Source: Pseudomonas lactis (lineage in GTDB: Bacteria; Pseudomonadota; Gammaproteobacteria; Pseudomonadales; Pseudomonadaceae). Taken from it: DNA of 64,000 nucleotides. The stretch covers positions 248,001 to 312,000 of the forward strand of contig NZ_JYLO01000011.1 of the NCBI RefSeq assembly GCF_001439845.1, in the 5' to 3' direction. Below are positions 9,530 through 18,726 of this stretch, one piece after another. A program made the position numbers and the translations under genes. The notes beneath the pieces are model-generated. The model was not told the origin of the DNA and ran no database searches. It worked only from the letters and a program-made list of their open reading frames with translations. The first letter of the stretch is position 1, and every line of letters starts with the position of its first letter.

Positions 9530-11329
9530 GTGAGTGATTTGAGTCATATCCGCAATTTCTCCATCATCGCCCACATTGACCATGGCAAGTCGACGCTGGC
9601 CGATCGATTTATCCAGATGTGCGGCGGCCTTGCCGAGCGTGAAATGGAAGCCCAGGTACTGGATTCCATGGACCTCGAACGCGAGCGCGGGATCACCATC
9701 AAGGCCCACAGCGTCACGCTGTACTACAAGGCCAAAGACGGCATCACTTACCAACTGAACTTCATTGACACCCCAGGCCACGTTGACTTCACCTACGAAG
9801 TCAGCCGTTCGCTGGCGGCCTGTGAAGGTGCGTTGCTGGTGGTCGATGCCGGCCAGGGCGTCGAGGCGCAGTCGGTTGCCAACTGCTACACCGCGATCGA
9901 GCAGGGCCTGGAAGTCATGCCCGTGCTCAACAAGATCGACCTGCCCCAGGCCGAGCCTGAGCGCGTCAAGGAAGAGATCGAGAAGATCATCGGCATCGAC
10001 GCTACCGACGCCGTCACCTGCAGCGCCAAGACCGGCCTGGGTGTCGACGAAGTGCTCGAACGCCTGGTGCACACCATTCCCGCGCCGACCGGCAACTACG
10101 AAGATCCGCTGCAAGCGTTGATCATCGACTCCTGGTTCGACAACTACCTGGGCGTTGTTTCCCTGGTACGCGTGCGCCATGGCCGTGTGAAGAAGGGCGA
10201 CAAGATCCTGGTCAAGTCCACCGGCAAGATCCACCTGGTGGACAGCGTCGGTGTATTCAACCCCAAGCACACTGCCACCGTTGATCTGAAAGCCGGTGAA
10301 GTAGGCTTCATCATCGCCGGTATCAAGGACATTCACGGTGCGCCAGTGGGTGATACCCTGACCCTGAGCTCCACGCCAGACGTCGACGTGCTGCCCGGCT
10401 TCAAGCGCATCCAGCCACAGGTCTACGCCGGCCTGTTCCCGGTCAGCTCCGATGACTTCGAAGATTTCCGCGAAGCCCTGCAAAAACTGACCCTCAACGA
10501 CTCGTCGTTGCAGTACACCCCGGAAAGCTCCGACGCTCTGGGCTTCGGTTTCCGTTGCGGGTTCCTGGGCATGCTGCACATGGAGATCATCCAGGAGCGC
10601 CTTGAGCGCGAATACGACCTGGACCTGATCACCACCGCACCCACCGTTATTTTCGAGTTGCTGCTCAAAACCGGTGAAACGATTTACGTCGACAACCCCT
10701 CCAAGCTCCCGGACCTGTCGGCCATTGAAGACATGCGCGAGCCGATCGTGCGGGCCAATATCCTGGTACCGCAGGAACACTTGGGCAACGTCATTACCCT
10801 GTGCATCGAAAAGCGTGGCGTGCAGCGCGACATGCTGTTTCTCGGTACCCAGGTACAAGTGACCTACGATATGCCGATGAACGAAGTGGTCCTGGACTTC
10901 TTCGACCGTCTCAAGTCCACCAGTCGCGGCTATGCTTCGCTGGACTACCATTTCGATCGTTACCAATCGGCTAATCTGGTGAAACTGGATGTGCTGATCA
11001 ACGGCGACAAGGTAGATGCCTTGGCACTGATCGTGCACAAGGACAACGCGCACTACAAAGGTCGCCAACTGACCGAGAAGATGAAAGAACTGATTCCGCG
11101 CCAGATGTTCGACGTCGCGATCCAGGCCGCCATTGGCGGGCAGATCATTGCACGGACCTCCGTCAAGGCTCTCAGAAAGAACGTACTGGCCAAATGCTAC
11201 GGCGGTGACGTAAGCCGTAAGCGCAAGCTGCTTGAGAAGCAAAAGGCCGGTAAAAAACGCATGAAGCAAGTAGGCAACGTGGAAGTTCCACAAGAAGCCT
11301 TCCTTGCGGTGCTCAGGTTGGATAGTTAG
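9530..11329 (+). CDS. lepA: Elongation factor 4 (LepA), back-translocating GTPase
   Basis: LepA is a ribosome-binding translational GTPase that resembles EF-G without domain IV and acts on stalled or mispositioned ribosomes. The 599 residues equal the E. coli length. It has the P-loop AHIDHGKST, the switch region ERERGITI, the G3 motif DTPGH, NKID, and the LepA-specific C-terminal domain rich in Lys/Arg (KRKLLEKQKAGKKRMK). The start is GTG. lepB follows after 5 nt, forming the usual lepA-lepB operon. Confidence 0.98.
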   Translation: MSDLSHIRNFSIIAHIDHGKSTLADRFIQMCGGLAEREMEAQVLDSMDLERERGITIKAHSVTLYYKAKDGITYQLNFIDTPGHVDFTYEVSRSLAACEGALLVVDAGQGVEAQSVANCYTAIEQGLEVMPVLNKIDLPQAEPERVKEEIEKIIGIDATDAVTCSAKTGLGVDEVLERLVHTIPAPTGNYEDPLQALIIDSWFDNYLGVVSLVRVRHGRVKKGDKILVKSTGKIHLVDSVGVFNPKHTATVDLKAGEVGFIIAGIKDIHGAPVGDTLTLSSTPDVDVLPGFKRIQPQVYAGLFPVSSDDFEDFREALQKLTLNDSSLQYTPESSDALGFGFRCGFLGMLHMEIIQERLEREYDLDLITTAPTVIFELLLKTGETIYVDNPSKLPDLSAIEDMREPIVRANILVPQEHLGNVITLCIEKRGVQRDMLFLGTQVQVTYDMPMNEVVLDFFDRLKSTSRGYASLDYHFDRYQSANLVKLDVLINGDKVDALALIVHKDNAHYKGRQLTEKMKELIPRQMFDVAIQAAIGGQIIARTSVKALRKNVLAKCYGGDVSRKRKLLEKQKAGKKRMKQVGNVEVPQEAFLAVLRLDS

Positions 11330-11334
11330 GTCCT

Positions 11335-12189
11335 ATGTCACTAAATTTCCCGCTGTTGCTGGTCATTGCCGTTGCCGTCTGTGGTCTCCTGGCGTTGCTC
11401 GATCTGGTGTTCTTCGCCCCGCGACGTCGGGCGGCCATCGCTTCCTATCAGGGTAGCGTCAGCCAGCCCGATGCGGTGGTGGTCGAAAAGCTGAACAAAG
11501 AGCCCTTGCTGGTTGAGTACGGCAAGTCGTTCTTTCCGGTGTTGTTCATCGTGCTGGTGCTGCGCTCGTTTCTGGTAGAGCCGTTCCAGATCCCTTCGGG
11601 GTCGATGAAACCGACCCTGGACGTGGGCGACTTCATCCTGGTGAACAAGTTTTCCTACGGCATTCGTCTGCCGGTGATCGACAAGAAAGTCATCCCCGTG
11701 GGTGACCCGCAGCGCGGCGATGTGATGGTGTTCCGCTACCCAAGCGACCCGAACGTCAACTACATCAAGCGTGTGGTCGGCCTGCCGGGCGACGTGGTGC
11801 GCTACACCAGTGACAAGCGCCTGTTCATCAACGGTGAGTCGGTGGCCGAGAAGCTGCTGGGCGCCGAGCCGAACACCCTGGGCAGCGCCGAGCTGTACCA
11901 GGAAAAACTCGGCGCGGTGGAGCACCAAATCCGCAAGGAAATGAGCCGCTACCGTGCGATGCCGGATGGCCAGTGGAAAGTGCCTGCCGGGCACTACTTC
12001 ATGATGGGCGACAACCGCGACAACTCCAACGACAGCCGCTACTGGGATGACCCCAACATTCCCAAAGACCTGCTGGGCATGGTGCCCGACGAGAACATTG
12101 TCGGCAAAGCCTTCGCGGTCTGGATGAGTTGGCCGGAACCCAAGCTCAGCCACCTGCCGAACTTCTCGCGGGTCGGGCTGATCAAGTAA
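11335..12189 (+). CDS. lepB: Signal peptidase I
   Basis: This inner-membrane serine peptidase cleaves signal peptides from exported proteins. The 284-residue protein has two N-terminal membrane helices (about 5-27 and 66-80), the nucleophile Ser90 in PSGSMKPTL and the general base Lys145 in YIKRVVGLPGD, followed by the conserved GDNRDNSNDSRYW block. It follows lepA by 5 nt. A perfect 10-bp hairpin lies just after its stop. Confidence 0.98.
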   Translation: MSLNFPLLLVIAVAVCGLLALLDLVFFAPRRRAAIASYQGSVSQPDAVVVEKLNKEPLLVEYGKSFFPVLFIVLVLRSFLVEPFQIPSGSMKPTLDVGDFILVNKFSYGIRLPVIDKKVIPVGDPQRGDVMVFRYPSDPNVNYIKRVVGLPGDVVRYTSDKRLFINGESVAEKLLGAEPNTLGSAELYQEKLGAVEHQIRKEMSRYRAMPDGQWKVPAGHYFMMGDNRDNSNDSRYWDDPNIPKDLLGMVPDENIVGKAFAVWMSWPEPKLSHLPNFSRVGLIK

Positions 12190-12195
12190 TACAAG

Positions 12196-12217
12196 CGGCG
12201 CTGTGAACACAGCGCCG
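12196..12217 (+). terminator. Strong hairpin after lepB
   Basis: The sequence CGGCGCTGTG-AA-CACAGCGCCG forms a perfect 10-bp stem with a 2-nt loop, 7 nt after the lepB stop and followed by a short TTTT (12222 on). It could terminate or attenuate transcription before rnc. The poor U-tract makes full termination uncertain. Confidence 0.6.
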
Positions 12218-12333
12218 AATGCTTTTCTGGGGCTTGGACATTTTCCGATGCCCGGTACCCATCAGGATTTGAATTTGAACACTGCGTCAATCGTCGATGG
12301 CCGCCGGTGCCATCAACTAGATATGGATAAACC

Positions 12334-13023
12334 GTGACCGTTTCTCTAAGTCGTCTCGAGCGTCAGCTCGGCTACACCTTCAAGGACCAGGAATTGATGG
12401 TCCTTGCCCTCACACACCGCAGCTTTGCAGGGCGCAATAACGAGCGCCTGGAATTCCTCGGTGACGCTATCCTCAATTTCGCCGCCGGCGAGGCGCTGTT
12501 CGAGCGTTTCCCCCAAGCGCGAGAAGGCCAGCTTTCACGCCTGCGCGCACGCCTTGTAAAAGGCGAGACCCTGGCCGTGCTGGCCCGAGGCTTCGGCCTG
12601 GGCGAGTACCTGCGGCTGGGTTCCGGCGAGTTGAAAAGCGGCGGTTTCCGTCGCGAGTCAATCCTGGCTGATGCCCTGGAAGCCTTGATCGGTGCGATCT
12701 ACCTTGATGCAGGCATGGAGACGGCCAAGGAGCGCGTGGTCGCCTGGCTGGCCTCGGAAATCGAAAGCCTGACGCTGGTCGATACCAACAAGGATCCCAA
12801 GACCCGCCTGCAAGAGTACTTGCAGTCCCGCGGTTGCGAACTGCCACGCTACGAAGTGGTGGATATCCAGGGCGAGCCCCATTGCCGGGTGTTCTTCGTG
12901 GAATGTGAAATCACCTTATTGAACGAAAAAAGCCGAGGTCAGGGTGTGAGCCGTCGTATTGCCGAACAGGTAGCGGCCGCTGCAGCACTGATTGCCCTGG
13001 GCGTGGAGAATGGCCATGACTGA
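12334..13023 (+). CDS. rnc: Ribonuclease III
   Basis: RNase III cuts double-stranded RNA, including rRNA precursors and structured mRNA leaders. The 229-residue protein has the catalytic signature NERLEFLGDAIL, the second acidic cluster in DALEALIGAIYLD and a C-terminal double-stranded RNA-binding domain (about 155-225). The start is GTG. It overlaps era by 8 nt, as in other proteobacterial rnc-era operons. RNase III often cuts its own leader; the hairpin 130 nt upstream would be a candidate site. Confidence 0.98.
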   Translation: MTVSLSRLERQLGYTFKDQELMVLALTHRSFAGRNNERLEFLGDAILNFAAGEALFERFPQAREGQLSRLRARLVKGETLAVLARGFGLGEYLRLGSGELKSGGFRRESILADALEALIGAIYLDAGMETAKERVVAWLASEIESLTLVDTNKDPKTRLQEYLQSRGCELPRYEVVDIQGEPHCRVFFVECEITLLNEKSRGQGVSRRIAEQVAAAAALIALGVENGHD

Positions 13024-13918
13024 TTCAACCGCAACACGCTGTGGCTATGTTGCCATCGTCGGCCGCCCGAACGTGGGCAAGTCCACGCTGCTCAACCACA
13101 TTCTCGGCCAGAAGCTCGCGATCACCTCGCGCAAGCCCCAGACCACCCGCCACAACATGCTGGGCATCAAGACCGAAGGCCACGTGCAAGCGGTGTATGT
13201 CGATACCCCAGGTATGCACAAAGGTGGCGAGAAAGCCCTGAACCGCTACATGAACAAGACCGCCTCGGCCGCGTTGAAAGACGTCGACGTGGTGATCTTT
13301 GTAGTCGACCGCACCAAGTGGACCGACGAAGACCAGATGGTCCTCGAGCGTGTGCAATACGTGACCGGCCCGTTGATCGTCGCGCTGAACAAGACCGACC
13401 GTATCGAAGACAAAGCCGAGCTGATGCCACACCTGAGCTGGCTGCAGGAGCAACTGCCGAACGCCCAGATCATCCCGATCTCGGCCCAGCACGGTCATAA
13501 CCTGGAAGCCCTGGAGCGCGTGATCGCCGAGCACCTGCCGGAGAACGAGCACTTCTTCCCGGAAGACCAGATCACCGACCGCAGCAGCCGCTTCCTTGCC
13601 GCCGAACTGGTCCGCGAGAAAATCATGCGCCAGATGGGCGCCGAGCTGCCGTACCAGATCACCGTCGAAATCGAAGAGTTCAAGCAGCAGGGCAAGACCT
13701 TGCATATCCATGCGCTGATCCTCGTCGAACGTGACGGCCAGAAGAAAATCATCATTGGCGACAAGGGCGAGCGTATCAAGCGTATCGGTACCGAAGCGCG
13801 CAAGGACATGGAGCTGCTGTTCGACTCCAAGATCATGCTCAACCTGTGGGTGAAGGTTAAGGGTGGCTGGTCCGATGATGAGCGTGCGTTGCGCTCCCTG
13901 GGCTATGGCGACCTGTAA
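13016..13918 (+). CDS. era: Ribosome-assembly GTPase Era
   Basis: Era is an essential GTPase that binds the 3' end of 16S rRNA during 30S maturation. The 300-residue protein has G1 GRPNVGKST, G3 DTPGMH, G4 NKTD and a C-terminal KH RNA-binding domain (about 205-290, with IIIGDKGERIKRIG). Two ATGs lie close together (13010 and 13016); the second gives the family start MTDSTATRCGYVAIVG and overlaps the rnc stop. Confidence 0.97.
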   Translation: MTDSTATRCGYVAIVGRPNVGKSTLLNHILGQKLAITSRKPQTTRHNMLGIKTEGHVQAVYVDTPGMHKGGEKALNRYMNKTASAALKDVDVVIFVVDRTKWTDEDQMVLERVQYVTGPLIVALNKTDRIEDKAELMPHLSWLQEQLPNAQIIPISAQHGHNLEALERVIAEHLPENEHFFPEDQITDRSSRFLAAELVREKIMRQMGAELPYQITVEIEEFKQQGKTLHIHALILVERDGQKKIIIGDKGERIKRIGTEARKDMELLFDSKIMLNLWVKVKGGWSDDERALRSLGYGDL

Positions 13919-13944
13919 CGGGTCTCGAACACACTGCAAAACCT

Positions 13945-14034
13945 TGTGGGAGCGGGCTTGCCCGCGATGAGGATGTAACATTCAGCAGAGATGTTGACTG
14001 TGACGCCGCCATCGCGGGCAAGCCCGCTCCCACA
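13945..14034. repeat. REPIN-type inverted repeat (GAGCGGGCTTGCCCGCGAT arms)
   Basis: The arms TGTGGGAGCGGGCTTGCCCG and their complement face inward across about 40 bp, between era and recO. This is the third arm variant in the window; its family also appears in part at 20641, 31106 and 52903. Confidence 0.9.
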
Positions 14035-14072
14035 TTGGATCGACGCTGTTTCACGTTCTGCGAGAGAGCCTC

Positions 14073-14759
14073 ATGTCCGCCTCCCCCCCCAGCCAACCCG
14101 CCTACGTCCTGCACAGCCGCGCCTACCGCGAAACCAGCGCGCTGGTGGACTTCCTCACGCCCCAAGGCCGCCTGCGCGCCGTCTTGCGCAGCGCGCGCGG
14201 TAAGGCGGGCACGTTGGCGCGGCCGTTCGTGGCGCTGGACGTGGAGTTTCGCGGCAAGGGCGAGCTGAAAAACGTCGGCCGCCTGGAAAGCGTCGGCACC
14301 TCGGCCTGGCTGAATGGCGATGCGCTGTTCAGCGGCCTTTACCTCAATGAACTGCTGATTCGCCTGTTGCCCGCCGAAGACCCGCACCCCGCGGTCTTCG
14401 ATCACTACGCTGCCACCTTGCTTGCCCTCGCTGAGGGCCGCCCCCTGGAACCGCTGCTACGCGCCTTCGAATGGCGCTTGCTCGACGACCTTGGCTACGG
14501 CTTCGAACTGGCCAACGACCTGCACGGCGAGCCCATCGCCGCCGATGGCATGTATCGCCTGCAGGTCGATGCCGGGCTTGAACGTGTGTACCTGCTGCAG
14601 CCCGGCCTGTTTCAGGGCACCGAACTGCTGGCCATGAGCGAAGCCGACTGGCACGCTCCCGGTGCGCTGTCTGCTGCCAAGCGCCTGATGCGCCAGGCCC
14701 TGGCCGTGCATCTGGGCGGGCGGCCACTGGTCAGTCGCGAGTTGTTTCGAAAGCCCTGA
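14073..14759 (+). CDS. recO: DNA repair protein RecO
   Basis: RecO works with RecR to load RecA onto SSB-coated single-stranded DNA in gap repair. The 228-residue protein has the N-terminal OB-fold (PAYVLHSRAYRETSALVDFLT, then GRLRAVLR) and the helical C-terminal domain (GYGFELANDLHGEP). It lies after era, separated by a REPIN, in the conserved rnc-era-recO-pdxJ order. Confidence 0.96.
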   Translation: MSASPPSQPAYVLHSRAYRETSALVDFLTPQGRLRAVLRSARGKAGTLARPFVALDVEFRGKGELKNVGRLESVGTSAWLNGDALFSGLYLNELLIRLLPAEDPHPAVFDHYAATLLALAEGRPLEPLLRAFEWRLLDDLGYGFELANDLHGEPIAADGMYRLQVDAGLERVYLLQPGLFQGTELLAMSEADWHAPGALSAAKRLMRQALAVHLGGRPLVSRELFRKP

Positions 14760-14810
14760 CATCCCCGTGTATGCTGTGCACCGATTCTTTCCCTTTTCAG
14801 GAGCGCTTCC

Positions 14811-15554
14811 GTGACCACCAGCAATCGCATTCTTCTTGGCGTCAACATCGACCACGTCGCCACCCTGCGCCAGGCCCGGGGCACCCGTTACCCTGACCCG
14901 GTCAAGGCCGCGCTGGACGCCGAAGAAGCGGGTGCCGACGGCATCACCGTGCACCTGCGCGAAGACCGCCGCCACATCCAGGAGCGCGACGTGCTGCTGC
15001 TCAAGGACGTGCTGCAAACCCGCATGAACTTCGAAATGGGCGTCACTGAAGAAATGATGGCGTTCGCCGAGCGCATCCGCCCGGCGCATATCTGCCTGGT
15101 ACCGGAAACCCGCCAGGAGTTGACCACCGAAGGCGGCCTCGACGTCGCGGGCCAGGAAGCGCGGATCAAGGCCGCGGTGGAGCGCCTGTCGCGGATCGGC
15201 AGTGAAGTCTCGCTGTTTATCGACGCCGACGAACGCCAGATCGAAGCCTCCCGCCGTGTGGGTGCGCCGGCCATCGAACTGCACACCGGTCGCTACGCCG
15301 ATGCCACCACGCCGACCGAAGTGGCCGACGAACTGCAACGCATCATCGACGGCGTGAACTGCGGGCTCAACGAAGGCTTGATCGTCAATGCCGGCCATGG
15401 CTTGCATTACCACAACGTCGAGGCCGTGGCCGCAATCAAAGGTATCAACGAGCTGAACATCGGCCATGCCCTGGTGGCCCACGCGTTGTTCGTCGGTTTC
15501 AAAGGCGCGGTGGCCGAGATGAAAGCCCTGATCCTGGCCGCTGCCAAACATTAA
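14811..15554 (+). CDS. pdxJ: Pyridoxine 5'-phosphate synthase
   Basis: PdxJ condenses 1-deoxyxylulose 5-phosphate with 3-amino-2-oxopropyl phosphate to make pyridoxine 5'-phosphate, the last ring-forming step of vitamin B6 synthesis. The 247-residue TIM barrel starts at GTG with LLGVNIDHVATLRQARG and has EGGLDV, SLFIDA, ELHTGRYA and NAGHGLHYHN. A GGAG ribosome site precedes the start (14800-14803). It ends the recO-pdxJ pair and is followed by a REPIN. Confidence 0.98.
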   Translation: MTTSNRILLGVNIDHVATLRQARGTRYPDPVKAALDAEEAGADGITVHLREDRRHIQERDVLLLKDVLQTRMNFEMGVTEEMMAFAERIRPAHICLVPETRQELTTEGGLDVAGQEARIKAAVERLSRIGSEVSLFIDADERQIEASRRVGAPAIELHTGRYADATTPTEVADELQRIIDGVNCGLNEGLIVNAGHGLHYHNVEAVAAIKGINELNIGHALVAHALFVGFKGAVAEMKALILAAAKH

Positions 15555-15571
15555 TAAACAATGAAGATCAA

Positions 15572-15660
15572 TGTGGGAGCTGGCTTGCCTGCGATAGCGG
15601 AGTGTCAGTTGACGCATTCGTAGCAGGCCCACCGCGATCGCAGGCAAGCCAGCTCCCACA
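15572..15660. repeat. REPIN-type inverted repeat
   Basis: The arms are of the GAGCTGGCTTGCCTGCGAT type and face inward, between pdxJ and the multicopper oxidase. Confidence 0.9.
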
Positions 15661-15778
15661 GGATGAGCCGTCGTGTTTTTGGCATGCGGCAATGCGAAGC
15701 CTTACTGTTTAGCCGACGCAGGTGTATCGTATCAGCCCTTTGCGGGCCCTTGGCCTGCGGCAGATACGCGAGGTTGTT

Positions 15779-17161
15779 GTGTCCCGATCCTTTTCCCGTC
15801 GACAAATCCTGGGTGGTCTTGCTGGCCTGGCCGTAGTAGGCGTCGGTGCCGGCGGTGGCTACCGCTACTGGCTGGGGAAAGTCGCTGAGTCCGAGGCCGG
15901 GCACGATTACGAGTTGATCGCCGCGCCCCTGGACGTAGAGTTGGTGCCGGGGCACAAGACTCAGGCCTGGGCGTTCGGCCCTTCGGCGCCAGGCACCGAG
16001 TTGCGGGTGCGCCAGGGCGAATGGCTGCGGGTGCGCTTTATCAATCATCTGCCAGTCGCCACTACGATCCACTGGCACGGCATCCGCCTGCCGCTGGAAA
16101 TGGACGGCGTGCCCTACGTCTCGCAATTACCGGTGCTGCCTGGCGAATACTTCGACTACAAATTCCGCGTGCCCGATGCCGGCAGTTACTGGTATCACCC
16201 CCATGTCAGCAGCAGCGAAGAACTCGGCCGTGGCCTGGTCGGCCCGTTGATCGTGGAAGAGCGCGAACCCACCGGCTTCAAGTACGAACGCACCTTGAGC
16301 CTGAAGAACTGGCACATCGACGAAGAGGGCGAGTTTGTCGAATTCAGCATCCCCCGTGAAGCAGCGCGTGGCGGCACGGCCGGGCGCCTCTCCACCATCA
16401 ACGGCGTGCCCCAGGCGGTGATCGAGCTGCCGGCTGGGCAAATCACCCGCGTGCGCCTGCTCAACCTCGATAACACCCTGACTTATCGTCTCAATATTCC
16501 TGGCGTCGAAGCGCAGATCTACGCCCTGGACGGCAACCCCATCGAGCCGCGCCCGCTGGGCAAGGAATATTGGCTGGGCCCGGGCATGCGCATTTGCCTG
16601 GCGATCAAGGCGCCGCCGGCGGGCGAAGAGCTGTCGCTGCGCAACGGCCCGGTGCGCCTTGGCACCTTCCGCTCGGTCGCCAATACCGACGCGCCTACCG
16701 CATGGCCGCCGGCATTGCCGGCCAACCCGGTTGCCGAGCCAGACTTGGCCAATGCCGAGAAGCTCAACTTTAATTTCGAATGGGTCGGCTCGGTGTCGGT
16801 CAATGTCGAAAACGGCAAGCCGCCGAGCCTGTGGCAGATCAACGGCCAGGCCTGGGACATCACCGACAAGACCTGCGCCGACCGCCCGATTGCCAAGCTG
16901 GAAAAGGGCAAGAGCTACATTTTCGAATTGAAGAACATGACCCAGTACCAGCACCCGATCCACCTGCACGGCATGAGCTTCAAGGTGCTCGCGTCCAACC
17001 GCCACAAGGTGATCCCGTATTTCACCGACACCTACCTGCTGGGCAAGAACGAACGCGCCCGCGTGGCCTTGGTGGCGGATAACCCCGGGGTGTGGATGTT
17101 CCATTGCCATGTGATCGACCACATGGAAACCGGCCTGATGGCCGCCATCGAGGTGGCGTGA
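15779..17161 (+). CDS. Tat-exported multicopper oxidase
   Basis: Multicopper oxidases oxidise a substrate (Cu(I), other metals or phenols) and reduce oxygen to water. The 460-residue protein carries a twin-arginine signal (SRRQILGGLAG) right at its start, so it should fold in the cytoplasm and be exported. All four copper-binding blocks are present: TIHWHGIRLP, SYWYHPHVS, HPIHLHGMSF and MFHCHVIDHME. The start is placed at GTG 15779 because GAGG (15770-15773) lies just before it and the Tat signal would otherwise be buried. It lacks the Met-rich insert of CueO, so its true substrate is unclear. Its stop overlaps the tadA start. Confidence 0.9.
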   Translation: MSRSFSRRQILGGLAGLAVVGVGAGGGYRYWLGKVAESEAGHDYELIAAPLDVELVPGHKTQAWAFGPSAPGTELRVRQGEWLRVRFINHLPVATTIHWHGIRLPLEMDGVPYVSQLPVLPGEYFDYKFRVPDAGSYWYHPHVSSSEELGRGLVGPLIVEEREPTGFKYERTLSLKNWHIDEEGEFVEFSIPREAARGGTAGRLSTINGVPQAVIELPAGQITRVRLLNLDNTLTYRLNIPGVEAQIYALDGNPIEPRPLGKEYWLGPGMRICLAIKAPPAGEELSLRNGPVRLGTFRSVANTDAPTAWPPALPANPVAEPDLANAEKLNFNFEWVGSVSVNVENGKPPSLWQINGQAWDITDKTCADRPIAKLEKGKSYIFELKNMTQYQHPIHLHGMSFKVLASNRHKVIPYFTDTYLLGKNERARVALVADNPGVWMFHCHVIDHMETGLMAAIEVA

Positions 17162-17652
17162 TGCGCCAGATTCGCCCCGCCGCGATTATCGACCGCAGCC
17201 GCGACCAGGACTTTATGCGCGAAGCCCTGGCGCTCGCCGCTCAAGGCGCTGCATTGGGCGAAGTGCCGGTGGGTGCCGTGCTGGTGCAGGACGGTGAAAT
17301 CATCGGCCGCGGGTTCAACTGCCCCATCAGCGGCAACGACCCCAGCGCCCATGCCGAAATGGTCGCGATCCGCGCCGCTGCGCAAGCGATCAGCAACTAT
17401 CGGCTGGTGGGCAGCACGCTGTACGTGACGCTGGAACCGTGCAGCATGTGCGCGGGTTTGATCGTGCATTCGCGGATTGCGCGGGTGGTGTATGGCGCGC
17501 TGGAGCCGAAGGCGGGCATCGTGCAAAGCCAGGGGCAGTTTTTTACCCAGGGTTTTCTTAACCATCGGGTGTTGTTTGAAGGCGGGGTATTGGCCGAGGA
17601 GTGTGGGGCTGTCTTGAGCGAGTTCTTCAAAGCCCGACGAGCTAAACCGTGA
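17161..17652 (+). CDS. tadA: tRNA(Arg) adenosine-34 deaminase
   Basis: TadA deaminates A34 of tRNA-Arg(ACG) to inosine so that it can read CGU/CGC/CGA codons. The 163-residue protein has the zinc and proton-shuttle motifs AHAEMVAI and EPCSMCAGLI of the cytidine deaminase fold. The ATG shares its A with the TGA stop of the multicopper oxidase, so translation is probably coupled. A dyad-rich repeat follows. Confidence 0.97.
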   Translation: MRQIRPAAIIDRSRDQDFMREALALAAQGAALGEVPVGAVLVQDGEIIGRGFNCPISGNDPSAHAEMVAIRAAAQAISNYRLVGSTLYVTLEPCSMCAGLIVHSRIARVVYGALEPKAGIVQSQGQFFTQGFLNHRVLFEGGVLAEECGAVLSEFFKARRAKP

Positions 17653-17762
17653 TGATCGTTCCCACGCTCTGCGTGGGAACGCAGCACAGGACGCTCTGCG
17701 TCCCAAAGCGTGACGCTGAGCGTCACAAGAGGCATTCCCACGCAGAGCGTGGGAACGATCAT
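17652..17762. repeat. Palindromic repeat (ATGATCGTTCCCACGCTCTGCG type)
   Basis: The outer arms ATGATCGTTCCCACGC and their complement enclose a second dyad (CTCTGCGTGGGAACGC...), so the whole 111 bp can fold as nested hairpins. It is unlike the GAGC...TTGCC REPs elsewhere in the window and probably belongs to another REP family. It lies between the convergent genes tadA and cmoB and may act as their shared terminator. Confidence 0.85.
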
Positions 17763-17769
17763 AGTGGTT

Positions 17770-18726
17770 TCATTTGCGAGCGATGATCACCGCCCGCATC
17801 GGCGCCGGCAGCCCTTCAATGGTCTTGCTGTGATCCTCAGGATCCAGAAAATCACTCAGCGACTGATACTTCATCCACTGCGTCCCACGCTGTTCCTCAA
17901 CCGTGGTCACGCTCACATCCACGCACCGCACATCACTGAAACCGGCGCGGCGCAGCCATAGCATCAACGCCGGCACCGACGGCAGGAACCACACGTTGCG
18001 CATCTGGGCGTAACGGTCTTCCGGCACCAGCACTTGCTGTTGATCGCCCTCCACCACCAATGTTTCCAACACCAGCTCGCCGCCCTTGACCAGGGTGTCT
18101 TTCAACGCCAGCAAATGCTCGATGGGCGAGCGGCGGTGGTAGAACACGCCCATGGAAAATACGGTGTCAAAGCCTTCCAGGTTCGCCGGCAAGTCTTCGA
18201 ACGGGAACGGCAGGTGCCAGGCCTTGGGCTCGGACAAGTAGCGCTGCACTGCCTGGAACTGGCAGAAGAACAGCCAGTTGGGGTCCACGCCAATCACGCT
18301 GTCGGCCCCGGCGCCGAGCATGCGCCACATGTAGTAGCCGTTGCCGCAACCCACGTCGAGGATGCGCTTGCCTTGGAGGTTCAGGTGCGGCGCGACCCGC
18401 GACCACTTCCAGTCCGAACGCCACTCGGTGTCCACATGCACGCCGAACAGATGGAACGGGCCTTTGCGCCAGGGGCTCAGGCCCATCAAGGCGGTGTGCA
18501 TTTGCTCACGGGTGGCGTCGTCGCAATCGGTGTCCAGCACCAGGCCGTTGAGCAGGTCGACTTCACTGGGCTGGATCTTCGGCAGTGCATCCAACGCACT
18601 CTGCCAGCGCTCCAGGTCGCCGTGGCCTTTTTCCATCTTGCTATCGAGCTGCGCTTGCAGGCCCTGGGCCCAGACGGCCAGGGGGGTGCCGACCAAGTGG
18701 CGGGCGAGGGGGGACAAATCAATCAT
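17770..18726 (-). CDS. cmoB: tRNA U34 carboxymethyltransferase CmoB
   Basis: CmoB uses carboxy-SAM to turn 5-hydroxyuridine-34 into cmo5U in tRNAs that read four-fold degenerate codons. The 318-residue protein has the SAM-type glycine motif ILDVGCGNGYYMWRM and the family blocks KWSRVAPHL and FFCQFQAVQRYL. It overlaps the end of cmoA by 4 nt (ATGA), so the two enzymes that make and use carboxy-SAM are co-translated. Confidence 0.97.
   Translation of the reverse strand: MIDLSPLARHLVGTPLAVWAQGLQAQLDSKMEKGHGDLERWQSALDALPKIQPSEVDLLNGLVLDTDCDDATREQMHTALMGLSPWRKGPFHLFGVHVDTEWRSDWKWSRVAPHLNLQGKRILDVGCGNGYYMWRMLGAGADSVIGVDPNWLFFCQFQAVQRYLSEPKAWHLPFPFEDLPANLEGFDTVFSMGVFYHRRSPIEHLLALKDTLVKGGELVLETLVVEGDQQQVLVPEDRYAQMRNVWFLPSVPALMLWLRRAGFSDVRCVDVSVTTVEEQRGTQWMKYQSLSDFLDPEDHSKTIEGLPAPMRAVIIARK

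Noticed and set aside
12248..12337. A 29-codon frame (MPGTHQDLNLNTASIVDGRR...) ending in the rnc start codon
   Set aside because: Its TGA overlaps the rnc GTG, which would suit a leader peptide, but no ribosome site is visible and nothing supports translation. It might also be the remains of a lost gene, which I could not show.
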